IMG/VR virus record: IMGVR_UViG_3300042879_004465
Span: 1 to 60,595 of that record
Reading direction: 5' to 3' (one strand)
DNA length: 60,595 nucleotides
DNA from: a virus
Position numbers and translations under genes: made by a program. The notes below the pieces were generated by a model. It had not been told where the DNA came from and made no database searches. It saw nothing but the letters and a program-made list of their open reading frames with translations. Position 1 is the stretch's first letter. The number at the start of each line of letters is the position of its first letter. Shown here piece by piece: positions 25,993 to 35,674 of the stretch.

Positions 25993-27981
25993 ATGGGATT
26001 AGAACCTCCACAAATCACTTTAGGCAACGGGACACTTAACGCTTTTAATTTTTTTCCAACTCCAGCGCAAGTTACCGAACCGAGCCAAGATAGAAATAAA
26101 AGATTTGTCTGTGGATTTGTGATGGGGTCTGCTAATCCTAGTAGTGGTAGCGGAACGGGGTGTGGTTTGTTTGCAGCAATTAATAAAATTAGTGACCCAT
26201 TTGGCAGCGGTGACGTTGCTGGACTTAATATACTTGCTTCTACTACAGAATTTTTTAACCCACATACTCTTGGGGGAGTCATAATTAATGCATATGTAAT
26301 TGATTCTATATCTTCCTTAAAAACAATACTTAATAAAATTAATAACAATATAAATTTAGGTTTGTGGAACATCGATCCTTCAAGAACAGTTTCGCCCGGG
26401 CCGAATCCAACAAATCAAGCCCTTTATACCTCTTTGACTGAAAATTTATATTTTGGCGCGTATACAGGAAAAAACAATGTAGATCCAAATCAGGATGGAT
26501 TTGCAGATCAAACAGCTGATTGGATGGGAAATGGAATAACCGCAGCTTTTGGATTTTCTTCTGTTTCTACTCCTGACACCGATTTAGCGCAAATAATAGG
26601 AAACGATGGAGCAGCCTCAAGGGCCGGAGTAGAATTATATGCTTTGCTTCATTTTTTAAAATACGGAGGAGTGGCTGTTATTGCGCCTAGATATCATGAA
26701 TTATCCCTTATAAAAGACGGTTTTAGATATCCTAGTAGTTCTGGCTTTCCTTTAGATCCAGAACGTAACAACATTGGCGCTCTATTCAATAATAGAGGAT
26801 TAGATGCAATCGTTACTTTAGAAGGCGGATCAATGTTAACTGGGGTAGGGCTCACCGGAAATCAAACAAATGATGCAATGATTTATGGTGGAGCATATTA
26901 CGAAGGGGCCGGAGCGCTAGGTCAAGTATACAACAGAACGCAAGGATTATTGCCGGAGCATTTGGGAAATACTTTTGCCGGTCTTGTTTATAAAGGAAAC
27001 ATATTTTCTTCCATAGTGACCGATATACTTTCACCATCTTATCTGCAGATCTTCCATGCCGGGCTTTCCGGAACATCTTTTGGATATCAACAAGAATTCG
27101 GAGCTGATCCAGCTACAGTAGGAGTCTTTAGACATCCATCAACCGATGGTCGGCCTTTCAATTTCAGAAAAAAAACTACTAGTATTTCATATCCCGGAAA
27201 TCCAAATGCATCAGTGACTGGTCTAACAGGAGGCATACTCAATTCAAATCAATTGAACAGTTTGGTATGCGTCGGCGGAAGAACCCTGACAAAAACTTGG
27301 TGGACAACTACAGGAACTCCACAGGGAGCAGTAGTGGGCGGAGGCGCAGACGGATCATATTGGATTCCGAAATTGGATGTAATTGAATTTGCCGGGTCAA
27401 TGAATACCGCTCTGCAGCAAACTACCGGAAACTACATGCTTTCTTCGAACATCGGAGGATCCATTCCCGTCTCAGACGGTGTTCCCAATATGGCTCAATT
27501 AATAACAAGCACTAGATATTCCTCTACGTCTTTTGAATTGTTGGAGGATTTAGCCGCAAAAAGAATAAACACAATTTGCTCTAATTCGCCTACCCATTTC
27601 CCGACAGACTATGTCGGCGCAACCGGTGCAATAGGAACACCAAATACCACTCTATTGAATAGAAGATATGCTCAAGCCATACATGGCTATGCATATCAAA
27701 CGGCTTTCAGAGTTTTGGACGAAATAGTAGGCACTAACGTAGTAAACAATTCGGCAACACGCGCACAAGTGGTAACCGCAATTACTGATGCTTATAACAG
27801 TTCTAATTTCAATTCATATCTTAGAGAAAATTATGTAATTACATGCGATACTACCAACAACAGCAATAACTCAACAATGCTTACTGTAGGCATTACCGTT
27901 AAGCCCGCTGTTTTCACCATAAATAGCCCAACAGGAGGGCAGCTAATATCTGACTTCAATATTATCATAACTCTATCATAA
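25993..27981 (+). CDS. gp18: Tail sheath protein gp18, copy A
   Basis: A 662-residue protein, the length of T4 gp18 (659). Sheath-type features are YGGVAVIAPRYHEL near residue 225, LPEHLGNTF, NRRYAQAIHGYAYQ near 555 and a C-terminal ITCDTTNNSNNS plus LTVGITVKPAVF strand. The C-terminal motif matches the sheath domain that links neighbouring subunits. The paralogue at 28066-30048 shares the whole architecture. Position between gp17 and the tail-tube genes is as in T4. A terminator separates it from copy B. Confidence 0.78.
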   Translation: MGLEPPQITLGNGTLNAFNFFPTPAQVTEPSQDRNKRFVCGFVMGSANPSSGSGTGCGLFAAINKISDPFGSGDVAGLNILASTTEFFNPHTLGGVIINAYVIDSISSLKTILNKINNNINLGLWNIDPSRTVSPGPNPTNQALYTSLTENLYFGAYTGKNNVDPNQDGFADQTADWMGNGITAAFGFSSVSTPDTDLAQIIGNDGAASRAGVELYALLHFLKYGGVAVIAPRYHELSLIKDGFRYPSSSGFPLDPERNNIGALFNNRGLDAIVTLEGGSMLTGVGLTGNQTNDAMIYGGAYYEGAGALGQVYNRTQGLLPEHLGNTFAGLVYKGNIFSSIVTDILSPSYLQIFHAGLSGTSFGYQQEFGADPATVGVFRHPSTDGRPFNFRKKTTSISYPGNPNASVTGLTGGILNSNQLNSLVCVGGRTLTKTWWTTTGTPQGAVVGGGADGSYWIPKLDVIEFAGSMNTALQQTTGNYMLSSNIGGSIPVSDGVPNMAQLITSTRYSSTSFELLEDLAAKRINTICSNSPTHFPTDYVGATGAIGTPNTTLLNRRYAQAIHGYAYQTAFRVLDEIVGTNVVNNSATRAQVVTAITDAYNSSNFNSYLRENYVITCDTTNNSNNSTMLTVGITVKPAVFTINSPTGGQLISDFNIIITLS

Positions 27982-28000
27982 TAATTTTTTAATTAAATTT

Positions 28001-28033
28001 ATCTCCCTCAATTTTTGGGGGAGATATTTTTTT
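28001..28033 (+). terminator. Intrinsic terminator between the two sheath genes
   Basis: A 7-bp stem (28001-28007 with 28019-28025), then a T-rich run. It ends the transcript of sheath A before a fresh late promoter for sheath B, so the two copies can be expressed at different levels. Confidence 0.75.
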
Positions 28034-28046
28034 AAAAATAAACGTC

Positions 28047-28053
28047 CTAAATA
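28047..28053 (+). promoter_or_regulatory. Late promoter box CTAAATA
   Basis: CTAAATA 12 bases before the ATG of sheath copy B. Confidence 0.65.
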
Positions 28054-28065
28054 TTAGAAGAAACT

Positions 28066-30048
28066 ATGGGAATTAGCGATATAGACCCCGGCACAAATTC
28101 AAATGCCATTCCATCGGCATTTGATCATTTTCCTATGCCTGAAGGTGCCCCTCCTTTAAATCAAACTGGAGAAAATAAATTAGTTTGCGGTTTTGTATTA
28201 GGAACTAGTACCACCACTGGAACAACGGGATGTGGTTTATATGCAATTTTAAGAGCTGCATACGACAACTTAGTAAATACTGCTGCTATTGCTAGCGGCG
28301 ATTCAAATAATAATTTATTTTTTAACAATCTAGACTGTTTTGCATTGCCCCCCGGAGAACTTCAAACAAAAAATCCAATTTTTATTATTTCTGATCTCTT
28401 TACATTAAGAAGTTCAATGAATGAACTACATAATAATATCAATTATTTGATATTCAGAGTTGATTATAATAGAGTGGATCCGAGCGGCAATTCTACATTT
28501 CCGCTTCAAGGGCAATTTTTAGCAGCTACCAATCCTAATTCAGTAAGACAATACAATTTTTATACAAATTATTTGTTTTATGGATCTTATACCGGAGCAG
28601 AAAACGTAAATCCCGGACAACCATTTCTAGGAACAGACCTGCCACTTGGGGATCTCATGGGTAATGGGATAACCGCCGCGTTTTCTTTTGCGAATCCAAA
28701 AGGCGATGGAGTTTTTAATCTCGGAGATGGATTTATATCAAGAGCAGGCTTAGAATTATTTGCTCTTTATAATTACTTAAAATATGGAGGAATTGCGGTA
28801 ATAGCATCCTCATATGAAGATTTATACAAGATTAAAGATAAAGAAATATTAAGTCCTGATTATTTGGATCCTGAACAGGTTGGGACAAGATACTCAATAG
28901 TACCAAATGGACTAGATTGCATATTGACGCTAGATAATACTTCCATGTTGACTGGCGTAAATAACACCAATAATTCAAACGATGATGGAATGGTCTATGG
29001 AGGAGCTTATTATGGAGCAAATACAACAGACGGCTTGACAATTTATAATTTAACTCAAGGTTTGTTGCCGGAATATCTAGGAAATAGTTTTTGCGGAAAT
29101 GGTTTTAGGGGAAATATATTTTCTTCCATTCTTGAACAAGAAAAAAATCCAGATACGTTGATGATTTTTCATGCGGGACTTTCGGGAGTTTCTTTTGCAT
29201 ATTCTCAAGACTTTTTGGATCAACCAGAACTTGGATTTCGGCATCCATCTACGGACGGAATTCAATTTTTATACAGACAAAGAGTTACGAATAGCAATTT
29301 TAATTCAAACCCCGGACTTACTCTTGGTACTTTAAATACAAATCAATTGCAACGCCTCTGTTGTGTCCCAGGCGTGAATAATTATAGATTTTACTGGACA
29401 GTAGATGGCGTACAAAATGGTACGGTAGTTGGAGGAGGGCCGGATGGAACTCTTTGGGTTCCTTGCTTGCACGTCGTTGAATTTGTGGGGCTTTTGAATT
29501 GGGTAAAGGACGTTCCATTTTCTGGTCAAATTTTTGAATCAAATATAGGTCAAGAATACAGAGTTCCAATTGTAGGATTTTTGCCTTTACCACCAAATCA
29601 AAAAGTTTCAAGTACTCAATATTCTGTATCGGGAACCGAATATAATACTCTCATTCCGAAAAGATTGAATGTATTGAGTCAGCAGGGATATTTTCCGACA
29701 GACTTGGTTGGAGCAACGGGCTCTTCGTTCGTGATAAGAAACAGAAGAAATGCTGAAACTCTTTATTCATTCGCGTACAAAAAAGCACTTGAAGTGGTCA
29801 ATCTTTTCATAGGGTCCAATTTCATAAATAATACGGAAACCAGAAACAGAGTAATAGAGGACATACAGATAGAATATGAAACAGTTTCCCTTAACAGGTA
29901 TTTGAGAAATCCTTATACAATAATATGCAACACAAGCAATAATACGCCAGGAAGTAGCAAATTGACAGTAGAAGTAACGATAACGCCAAAAATAACTCAA
30001 TTTCCGGGGGGCGGAATTCCCCTGAGATTCAAGTTAACAGGAGGATAA
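28066..30048 (+). CDS. gp18: Tail sheath protein gp18, copy B
   Basis: A 660-residue paralogue of the preceding gene. Shared blocks include MGNGITAAFSF, YLKYGGIAVIAS, LTGVNNTNNSNDDGMVYGGAYY, LTQGLLPEYLGNSF, IFHAGLSGVSF, FRHPSTDG, DLVGATGSS and ICNTSNNTPGS. The copies differ in the N-terminal insertion loops. Both look intact and full length, so neither is a pseudogene. Copy B has its own late promoter and is followed closely by two tail-tube genes. Whether both are in one virion or are alternatives is unknown. Confidence 0.78.
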   Translation: MGISDIDPGTNSNAIPSAFDHFPMPEGAPPLNQTGENKLVCGFVLGTSTTTGTTGCGLYAILRAAYDNLVNTAAIASGDSNNNLFFNNLDCFALPPGELQTKNPIFIISDLFTLRSSMNELHNNINYLIFRVDYNRVDPSGNSTFPLQGQFLAATNPNSVRQYNFYTNYLFYGSYTGAENVNPGQPFLGTDLPLGDLMGNGITAAFSFANPKGDGVFNLGDGFISRAGLELFALYNYLKYGGIAVIASSYEDLYKIKDKEILSPDYLDPEQVGTRYSIVPNGLDCILTLDNTSMLTGVNNTNNSNDDGMVYGGAYYGANTTDGLTIYNLTQGLLPEYLGNSFCGNGFRGNIFSSILEQEKNPDTLMIFHAGLSGVSFAYSQDFLDQPELGFRHPSTDGIQFLYRQRVTNSNFNSNPGLTLGTLNTNQLQRLCCVPGVNNYRFYWTVDGVQNGTVVGGGPDGTLWVPCLHVVEFVGLLNWVKDVPFSGQIFESNIGQEYRVPIVGFLPLPPNQKVSSTQYSVSGTEYNTLIPKRLNVLSQQGYFPTDLVGATGSSFVIRNRRNAETLYSFAYKKALEVVNLFIGSNFINNTETRNRVIEDIQIEYETVSLNRYLRNPYTIICNTSNNTPGSSKLTVEVTITPKITQFPGGGIPLRFKLTGG

Positions 30049-30049
30049 A

Positions 30050-30604
30050 ATGTCACAAACCATAGGAAATTTTAAATCCGGATTCAATGGAGGCACAAGA
30101 GCCAACAGGTTTAGCGTCGATATAACTTGGCCAGAAGGCGTGGGCAATTTATCGCCCGATACATTAGAATACCATGCGATTGCGGCGAAACTTCCGGAAG
30201 CAGAATTAGGAAGTATAGCAATTCCTTATAGAGGTCGTGTGGCATATTTTGCAGGAGACAGAGAGTACAAACCTTGGACGGTTACTATTTTGGACGATAC
30301 GGGAAGTAATGCTTCTTGGCTTGCATTTCACAAATGGACAAATTTATTAAGCGACAACGAAACCAACAAAGTAGATGATCCGAAGTATGTTAATACACAT
30401 AAAAGTATAATTTTCAAGCAATTACACGATCCAACTGTTTCAGATAGCACAGGGCATGAACCGATTCGTGTAATAACATTAACAAACGCTTGGCCGTCTG
30501 AAGTTGGACAAATTGCTTTGGACATGGGAGAAGGCGGCAATTTAGTTTCATATTCTGTAACTTTTTCTTATGATTATTATACTATAACAACAGGTCTTCA
30601 ATAA
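30050..30604 (+). CDS. gp19: Tail tube protein gp19, copy A
   Basis: A 184-residue tail-tube protein (T4 gp19 has 163). It begins SGFNGGTRANRFSVDITWPEG, has YFAGDREYKPWTVTILDD near residue 65, the helix NASWLAFHKWTNLL, and ends with a VSYSVTFSYDYYTI strand. These are typical of gp19 families in cyanophage-like viruses. A GGAGG site precedes ATG and the gene is two bases from sheath B. Subunits stack as hexamers to form the DNA conduit. Confidence 0.85.
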   Translation: MSQTIGNFKSGFNGGTRANRFSVDITWPEGVGNLSPDTLEYHAIAAKLPEAELGSIAIPYRGRVAYFAGDREYKPWTVTILDDTGSNASWLAFHKWTNLLSDNETNKVDDPKYVNTHKSIIFKQLHDPTVSDSTGHEPIRVITLTNAWPSEVGQIALDMGEGGNLVSYSVTFSYDYYTITTGLQ

Positions 30605-30616
30605 TAAAGGAAAAAA

Positions 30617-31174
30617 ATGGATCTAGGAGCATTTAAATCAAATTTTTCTGGAGGAACTAGGGCAAATAGATTTTTAATTAGTGGAGGAATTGGCGGAAAT
30701 GCCGAATCACAAAAATTTCATACTTTTCATGTGCGGTCTACCTTTATTCCCCCAATTACGAATTTTGTTCTTAGCGTAGATGCTTATGGAAGAAAATTAA
30801 ATATTCCCGGAGACCGACAATATGCTCCTTGGCAATTAACAATTTATGATGATGTTGAAAGTGGAAATGAACAAAGCAATAATCCAAAGGAACTATGGAG
30901 ACTTTTTTCAAATTGGCATAATAACATCAATAGACACTCAAATAACACAACAGCCATAGCCGCACCATATACAAATTATAAAAATACTTGGACAATAGAA
31001 CACTTGGATTTAAATGGAAACACGAATTCTTTGAAAAAATTTATATTAAGAGGATGTTGGCCAAAATCTATCAGTGATATAGATTTTAATATGACTAGAA
31101 GAAATTTTTTAAATACTTTTTCCGTAATAATGCTATATGATGAAGTGGAAGTTGTTGGTGCTGGAGTATCATAA
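30617..31174 (+). CDS. gp19: Tail tube protein gp19, copy B
   Basis: A 185-residue paralogue of copy A, 12 bases downstream with AAAGG before ATG. Parallel blocks are KSNFSGGTRANRFLI, NIPGDRQYAPWQLTIYDD, ELWRLFSNWHNNI and LNTFSVIMLYDEVEV. Residues outside these blocks have diverged. It could form a distinct part of the tube or replace copy A at an end. Together with the doubled sheath, the whole contractile pair is duplicated. Confidence 0.8.
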   Translation: MDLGAFKSNFSGGTRANRFLISGGIGGNAESQKFHTFHVRSTFIPPITNFVLSVDAYGRKLNIPGDRQYAPWQLTIYDDVESGNEQSNNPKELWRLFSNWHNNINRHSNNTTAIAAPYTNYKNTWTIEHLDLNGNTNSLKKFILRGCWPKSISDIDFNMTRRNFLNTFSVIMLYDEVEVVGAGVS

Positions 31175-31193
31175 GGATCCTAATAAAAATACT

Positions 31194-31200
31194 CTAAATA
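31194..31200 (+). promoter_or_regulatory. Late promoter box CTAAATA
   Basis: CTAAATA 15 bases before the gp20 ATG at 31216. Confidence 0.65.
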
Positions 31201-31215
31201 TTGTGAAAGATTAAT

Positions 31216-32787
31216 ATGTCAATAGAAATGTTTGGATTCGAATTCGGCAAAAGAAAATCAGAGGAAACTCTGAGGTCTGAGTTATTGACTGGACCAAAGC
31301 GATTAATTGCCAAAGAAGAATTTGACGGGACAGTAGCGGTAGAAGCTGGTGGCGTATTCGGCACTTATATCGATTACTCCACCGTATTGAAAGATGAAAA
31401 TGCCAACATAATTCAATACAGAAACATGTCTCTTTATCCGGAAGTGGACGCGGCAATAGATGAGATCGTCAATGCATCTATTGTGTGGGGGACCGACAGA
31501 AAACCAATAAAGCTAGATCTTACGGAAGTTCCTCTGTCCGACCAAGTGAAGAGAAAGGTAATTTATAGCTACGAGAGAATCCTCAAGATGATGGATTTCA
31601 ACTCAAAAGCGTATGAAGTTTATCGTCGTTGGTACGTTGACAGCAAACTTTTTTATTATATCATCATAGATGAAAAAAATCCAAGAGACGGAATACAGGA
31701 ACTGATTCCCTTGGATCCACTGAAGACCAAAAAAATCAAAAACATCCAGAAAGAACCCGCCGGGATCAATGCTGGTATGGTTCCTTTGATCAAAAACGTA
31801 GAGGAATTCTATGTCTATTCAAACACGGACAAAGATTCTTACCTGACCACCCCAAATCAAGGAGTCAGAATTTCAAAGGATGCAATTGGTTATGTTCACT
31901 CAGGCATCATAGATCTTAACACGAAGAGAGTAATTGGGTATCTTCACAAGGCAATCCGCCCCGTCAACATGCTTAGGCAGCTGGAAGATGCGCTCATGGT
32001 CTACCGCGTTGCAAGAGCACCAGAACGCAGAGCGTTTTACGTTGACGTTGGCCAGCTTCCGAAACAAAAAGCAGAGCAATATTTAAGAGACATGATGTCT
32101 CGATTCAGAAACAAGATAGTTTATAATCAAGGAACAGGTGAAATTAAAGATGATAAAAACCATTTGTCGATTCTTGAGGATTATTGGATTCCCCGTAGGG
32201 AAGGCTCCAGAGGAACCGAAATTTCGGTGCTGCCGGGGGGCCAAGCAATGTCCCAGATTGAAGACGTCGAATACTTCAAAAAGAAGTTGTACTCGGCACT
32301 CAACGTGCCGACGAGTAGATTAGACAACAATAGCGGTTTTAATATGGGCAGAACCACGGAGATCTCAAGAGAAGAACTTAAATTCTATAAGTTTATTGAA
32401 AGACTTCGTCACCAGTTTGCCCAAATTTTCATGCATCTCCTGAAAGTAGAACTTCTATTGACGGGAACTCTTACGGAAGATGACTGGAACTCAATCAAGT
32501 ATTACATTCAGTTCAAGTTCAATACCGACAATTATTTCTGGGATTTGAAAGAAGCAGAAATTTTATCGGAAAGATTGAAAATGGTTGGCGTGGCAGAATC
32601 TTTTGTCGGAAAATATTTCTCACAAAATTACATCAAAAAGAACATCTTGCGGTTCACCGATGAAGAAAACAAGTTGATGAATAGTGAAATGCAAGAAGAT
32701 GCCATGAAAATGCAGGCACAACAAATGGCTGCTGCTCAGGCGCAGCAAGCTGCAGGAATTCCTCCAGAAGAAGGGGCTCCCCAGTAA
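31216..32787 (+). CDS. gp20: Portal vertex protein gp20
   Basis: A 523-residue homologue of T4 gp20 (524 residues), the dodecameric portal and packaging channel. Diagnostic parts are YPEVDAAIDEIVNASIVW, YEVYRRWYVDSKLFYYIII, YVHSGI, AIRPVNMLRQLEDALMVYR then RAPERRAFYVDVGQLPK, and RLDNNSGFNMGRTTEISREE. The last 30 residues are Gln/Ala-rich. It leads a head-gene cluster with the same order as T4: 20, 68-like, 67, 21, 22, 23. Confidence 0.95.
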   Translation: MSIEMFGFEFGKRKSEETLRSELLTGPKRLIAKEEFDGTVAVEAGGVFGTYIDYSTVLKDENANIIQYRNMSLYPEVDAAIDEIVNASIVWGTDRKPIKLDLTEVPLSDQVKRKVIYSYERILKMMDFNSKAYEVYRRWYVDSKLFYYIIIDEKNPRDGIQELIPLDPLKTKKIKNIQKEPAGINAGMVPLIKNVEEFYVYSNTDKDSYLTTPNQGVRISKDAIGYVHSGIIDLNTKRVIGYLHKAIRPVNMLRQLEDALMVYRVARAPERRAFYVDVGQLPKQKAEQYLRDMMSRFRNKIVYNQGTGEIKDDKNHLSILEDYWIPRREGSRGTEISVLPGGQAMSQIEDVEYFKKKLYSALNVPTSRLDNNSGFNMGRTTEISREELKFYKFIERLRHQFAQIFMHLLKVELLLTGTLTEDDWNSIKYYIQFKFNTDNYFWDLKEAEILSERLKMVGVAESFVGKYFSQNYIKKNILRFTDEENKLMNSEMQEDAMKMQAQQMAAAQAQQAAGIPPEEGAPQ

Positions 32788-33212
32788 TGCTGTCACCTCT
32801 GAGAGTTCAAAAATTAGTAGAAAATTTGGCAGAGGGCGAAGAAGATCTATTCAAACTAGGTCTTTTGAACGAATTGAATATAAGAAAGCAGGATCTGTGC
32901 AGGCAGCTATCTTCTGCAATTTTCGAACAATTCAATAAAATTAATGAATCTTCGGAATTCGTTGAAAACAAAAATGTTCAAAAATTAATAAAACTTTCAG
33001 AAGAAGCAAAAAAGAATAAATCAATAAAAATTGAATTTAAAAATGCTTCGATTATAAATATTTCAGAATCGGATTTTGCGTCAATAAAACTTTTGTTCGA
33101 CAACTTAAACGACAAAAACAAAGTAATATTGGCCAAAAATTTGTTTGAGGAACCAAGTTATTTTAAGCGAACCTTGGAGTTCGCAAAACAGATCAAAGGA
33201 TTAATCACATGA
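32787..33212 (+). CDS. Possible prohead core protein (gp68 position)
   Basis: A 141-residue, mostly helical, charged protein with no recognised domain. Its ATG shares a base with the gp20 stop (TAATG), and its end overlaps the gp67-like gene by four bases. T4 has gp67 and gp68 (141 residues) between gp20 and gp21, both minor prohead core proteins. Location and length fit gp68, but the order relative to gp67 is swapped and sequence similarity is not evident. Confidence 0.45.
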   Translation: MLSPLRVQKLVENLAEGEEDLFKLGLLNELNIRKQDLCRQLSSAIFEQFNKINESSEFVENKNVQKLIKLSEEAKKNKSIKIEFKNASIINISESDFASIKLLFDNLNDKNKVILAKNLFEEPSYFKRTLEFAKQIKGLIT

Positions 33213-33499
33213 GCGACAAATTCACCCTAATCGAATCCATCGTAAACGAAAATGCAGTTGACTTTCGCGAGATCGTCAACAAGGTTTTGTTGGAAAAACT
33301 CGCAACCAAGTTAGATGACCAATACAAGGTTGCCGCAAAGAACATGTTTGTTCTCTCCGAAGAGGAAGAAGCCGAAGAAGAGCTTGAATCAGAGGAAGAG
33401 GAAACAGAGGAAGAAACCGAGGAAGAAATGGAAGAAGTCCCTGAACAGGCTCCTGCCCCCGGTGGTTCCCGCGTAAGACAAAGCTACGGAGCATACTGA
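33209..33499 (+). CDS. gp67: Prohead core protein gp67-like
   Basis: A 96-residue protein that starts FTLIESIVNENAVDFREIVNKVL and AAKNMFVLSEEEE, then an uninterrupted acidic tail of Glu with a few Thr and Met (residues 50-78). T4 gp67 (80 residues) has the same plan: a helical start, A-R-N-F then a long Asp/Glu run. gp67 is scaffold core material processed by gp21. It lies two bases before gp21. Confidence 0.75.
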   Translation: MSDKFTLIESIVNENAVDFREIVNKVLLEKLATKLDDQYKVAAKNMFVLSEEEEAEEELESEEEETEEETEEEMEEVPEQAPAPGGSRVRQSYGAY

Positions 33500-33501
33500 T
33501 C

Positions 33502-34146
33502 ATGAAACTCATCACCGAACTGGTAGAAGACGTAAAGTACATTCAAGAAGACTCCGGTAACGGTGGTAAGGATTATTACATTGAGGGAGTCTTTCTTCAG
33601 AGCGAAGTAAAAAATCGCAATGGAAGAGTTTATCCCACTCCCACTTTGGTAAAAGAGTGCCGTAGATACATCAAAGAATATGTCGATAAGGGCAGAGCCT
33701 TGGGTGAATTGAACCATCCAACTGGCCCAACCGTCAATTTGGATCGCGTCTCCCACATGGTAAAGTCGCTCAACGAATCAGGTAGAGACATGATTGGACG
33801 TGCCAAGGTCCTAGGCACCCCGATGGGAAATATCGTCAAAAATTTGATCAACGAAGGTGCCAAACTTGGCGTGTCCAGTCGTGGCATGGGATCTTTGGCG
33901 GCAAGAAACGGATATCAAGAAGTCCAAGAAGATTTCATGCTTGCTGCAATTGACATCGTAGCCGATCCTTCTGCCCCGAATGCTTTCGTCAACGGAATCA
34001 TGGAAGGCAAGGAATGGGTATGGGACAATGGTATTTTGAAGTCCCAAGAAATTGAAAAATACCAAAGAACCATTGCCAAGAGTTCTTCCAGAAACTTGGA
34101 AAGAAACATGATCAAGGTATTTGAGCACTTCTTAAGAAGCATATGA
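33502..34146 (+). CDS. gp21: Prohead maturation protease gp21
   Basis: A 214-residue homologue of T4 gp21 (212 residues), the serine protease that cleaves scaffold and capsid before packaging. The active-site regions are GELNHPTGP (H72), KLGVSSRGMG (S125/S126) and DIVADPSAPNAF (D151-D155). The conserved NRNGRVYPT and LDRVSH motifs are present. It overlaps the next gene by four bases (ATGA). Confidence 0.92.
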   Translation: MKLITELVEDVKYIQEDSGNGGKDYYIEGVFLQSEVKNRNGRVYPTPTLVKECRRYIKEYVDKGRALGELNHPTGPTVNLDRVSHMVKSLNESGRDMIGRAKVLGTPMGNIVKNLINEGAKLGVSSRGMGSLAARNGYQEVQEDFMLAAIDIVADPSAPNAFVNGIMEGKEWVWDNGILKSQEIEKYQRTIAKSSSRNLERNMIKVFEHFLRSI

Positions 34147-34625
34147 GAAAAGACTCTCAAAAATTAATTCAATATATTTACGAGCGCATCGATGATGGCG
34201 CTGATGTCGTTTCTACGTCCAGAACAACCAATACCCCTAAAAAAGCCGTTTCTTCTGCTCCCCCGAGAGAAAGAAATAAAAACATACTGATTGATCCAAA
34301 ATTAATGGGTAAAGAGTTTGGCGCAGGCATCGGAAAAGAAGAAGTGGCAACTGCTCTTTCATATACCACAATTCCATATAAAACTTTTGCGGCAGTCGGT
34401 GGATTGGGCGGCGGATTGTTAACGGCGGCAAAACAAGTATTGAACGCGCCCAAAAGAGCAGAACAAGAAGTCAAGGCACAACAAGAAGCCATAAGAAACA
34501 TGACAGGCGTTGAAAATTATTACAAAAATTTGGGAATCAAGCCAATACCGATGCACCAAAAAGGCGAAAGTTCTTTGGATACTTTGAAATCTCTTTTGGG
34601 TCTTCCGGTTTCCAAGAAAAAGTAA
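34143..34625 (+). CDS. Hypothetical head-region protein with hydrophobic Gly-rich segment
   Basis: A 160-residue protein translationally coupled to gp21. Residues 72-95 (TIPYKTFAAVGGLGGGLLTA) are hydrophobic and Gly-rich, resembling a membrane-active or buried helix. A basic helix (APKRAEQEVKAQQEAIRN) follows and the end is basic (PVSKKK). T4 has no gene between 21 and 22. It could be a minor prohead component or a membrane anchor for prohead assembly. No family was recognised. Confidence 0.5.
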   Translation: MRKDSQKLIQYIYERIDDGADVVSTSRTTNTPKKAVSSAPPRERNKNILIDPKLMGKEFGAGIGKEEVATALSYTTIPYKTFAAVGGLGGGLLTAAKQVLNAPKRAEQEVKAQQEAIRNMTGVENYYKNLGIKPIPMHQKGESSLDTLKSLLGLPVSKKK

Positions 34626-34668
34626 TTTTGGTGGGTAAATATTTATTTCAATCAAATTAAAAAATTAA

Positions 34669-34675
34669 CTAAATA
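34669..34675 (+). promoter_or_regulatory. Late promoter box CTAAATA
   Basis: CTAAATA 21 bases before the gp22 ATG; an AAAGGA lies between them. Confidence 0.65.
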
Positions 34676-34696
34676 CTAAAGCATAAAGGATCTTAA

Positions 34697-35671
34697 ATGA
34701 GCGACAAACTGACAAACGAATACCTAATGAATGTTATTAAGGAAAACGTTGCTCCTGCCGTACACGACGTAAATGGCAAGGGCGCGTTCGCCGTAAATGG
34801 TGCAACCCCAATGAAGGTTGAACCAGTAGCACAACCCGGAACCGCCATGGCCAATCAAGCATCGCTGGCTCCCCGTGGTATGGCTCCCCAAACCATGGCT
34901 CCAGTTGCCAAAGAAGAAGAGGAAGAAGAAGAGGAAATGGCCGAAGCAGTAGAATTCGAACAAAGCCTCCGTTCTCTCCTTGGCGAAGTAAATCTTTCAG
35001 AAGAATTCTTCGTTCAAGTCAAGACTCTCTTTGAGGCAGCAGTTGACCAAAAATTGAAGGCTGTCGCGGAGGAAATCGCCCCTGCCCTTCAAGAAGAATT
35101 CGAAAACAAGCTTGGAACCATCACCGTAAACCTCACCGAGAAGATCGATGATTATCTAGATTACGTAGTTGAGGAATGGATGCAGGACAACAAGCTTGCC
35201 GTAGAAACCGGAATCAAGTCCACCTTGGCAGAAAACTTCATCGTCGGCCTCAAGAAACTTTTTGAGATGCACTATGTTGACGTTCCTGCCGAGAAGTACA
35301 ACGTTCTTGATGGTCTGTATGAGCAAGCCAACTCGCTCCAAGGAGACCTCAATGAAGTTCTACGCGAAAACATCGAACTAAAGAAGCAACTTCTCGTTTC
35401 AGAGTGCGCCGGAATCTTTGTCGCTGAGACAAAGGATTTGGCTGATACTCAAGTTGAGAAGCTTGCATCACTGATCGAAAACATTGAATTTGTCAATGTT
35501 GACGATTATCGTACCAAACTTTTAACCCTCAAGGAGCATTATCTTGGCGGAAAAGCAGTAATTTCGGAACAGCCAGAAGCCGAAGCTACATTCAGCAAAG
35601 CCAACTCTGTACCAACCACTCTAATCGAGAGCTACAGCAGCACTTTGTCAAGACTGGCTAGAAAACTTTAA
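34697..35671 (+). CDS. gp22: Prohead scaffold protein gp22
   Basis: A 324-residue acidic, helical protein in the gp22 position, between protease and capsid. The N-terminal 75 residues are Ala/Pro-rich with an EEEEEEEMAEAVEFE acidic block. The central region (EVNLSEEFFVQVKTLFEAAV) and a later KKLFEMHYVDVPAEKYNVL segment are typical of gp22 scaffolds of T4-like phages. T4 gp22 has 269 residues. gp22 forms the core around which gp23 assembles and is then degraded by gp21. Confidence 0.85.
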   Translation: MSDKLTNEYLMNVIKENVAPAVHDVNGKGAFAVNGATPMKVEPVAQPGTAMANQASLAPRGMAPQTMAPVAKEEEEEEEEMAEAVEFEQSLRSLLGEVNLSEEFFVQVKTLFEAAVDQKLKAVAEEIAPALQEEFENKLGTITVNLTEKIDDYLDYVVEEWMQDNKLAVETGIKSTLAENFIVGLKKLFEMHYVDVPAEKYNVLDGLYEQANSLQGDLNEVLRENIELKKQLLVSECAGIFVAETKDLADTQVEKLASLIENIEFVNVDDYRTKLLTLKEHYLGGKAVISEQPEAEATFSKANSVPTTLIESYSSTLSRLARKL

Positions 35672-35674
35672 TCA

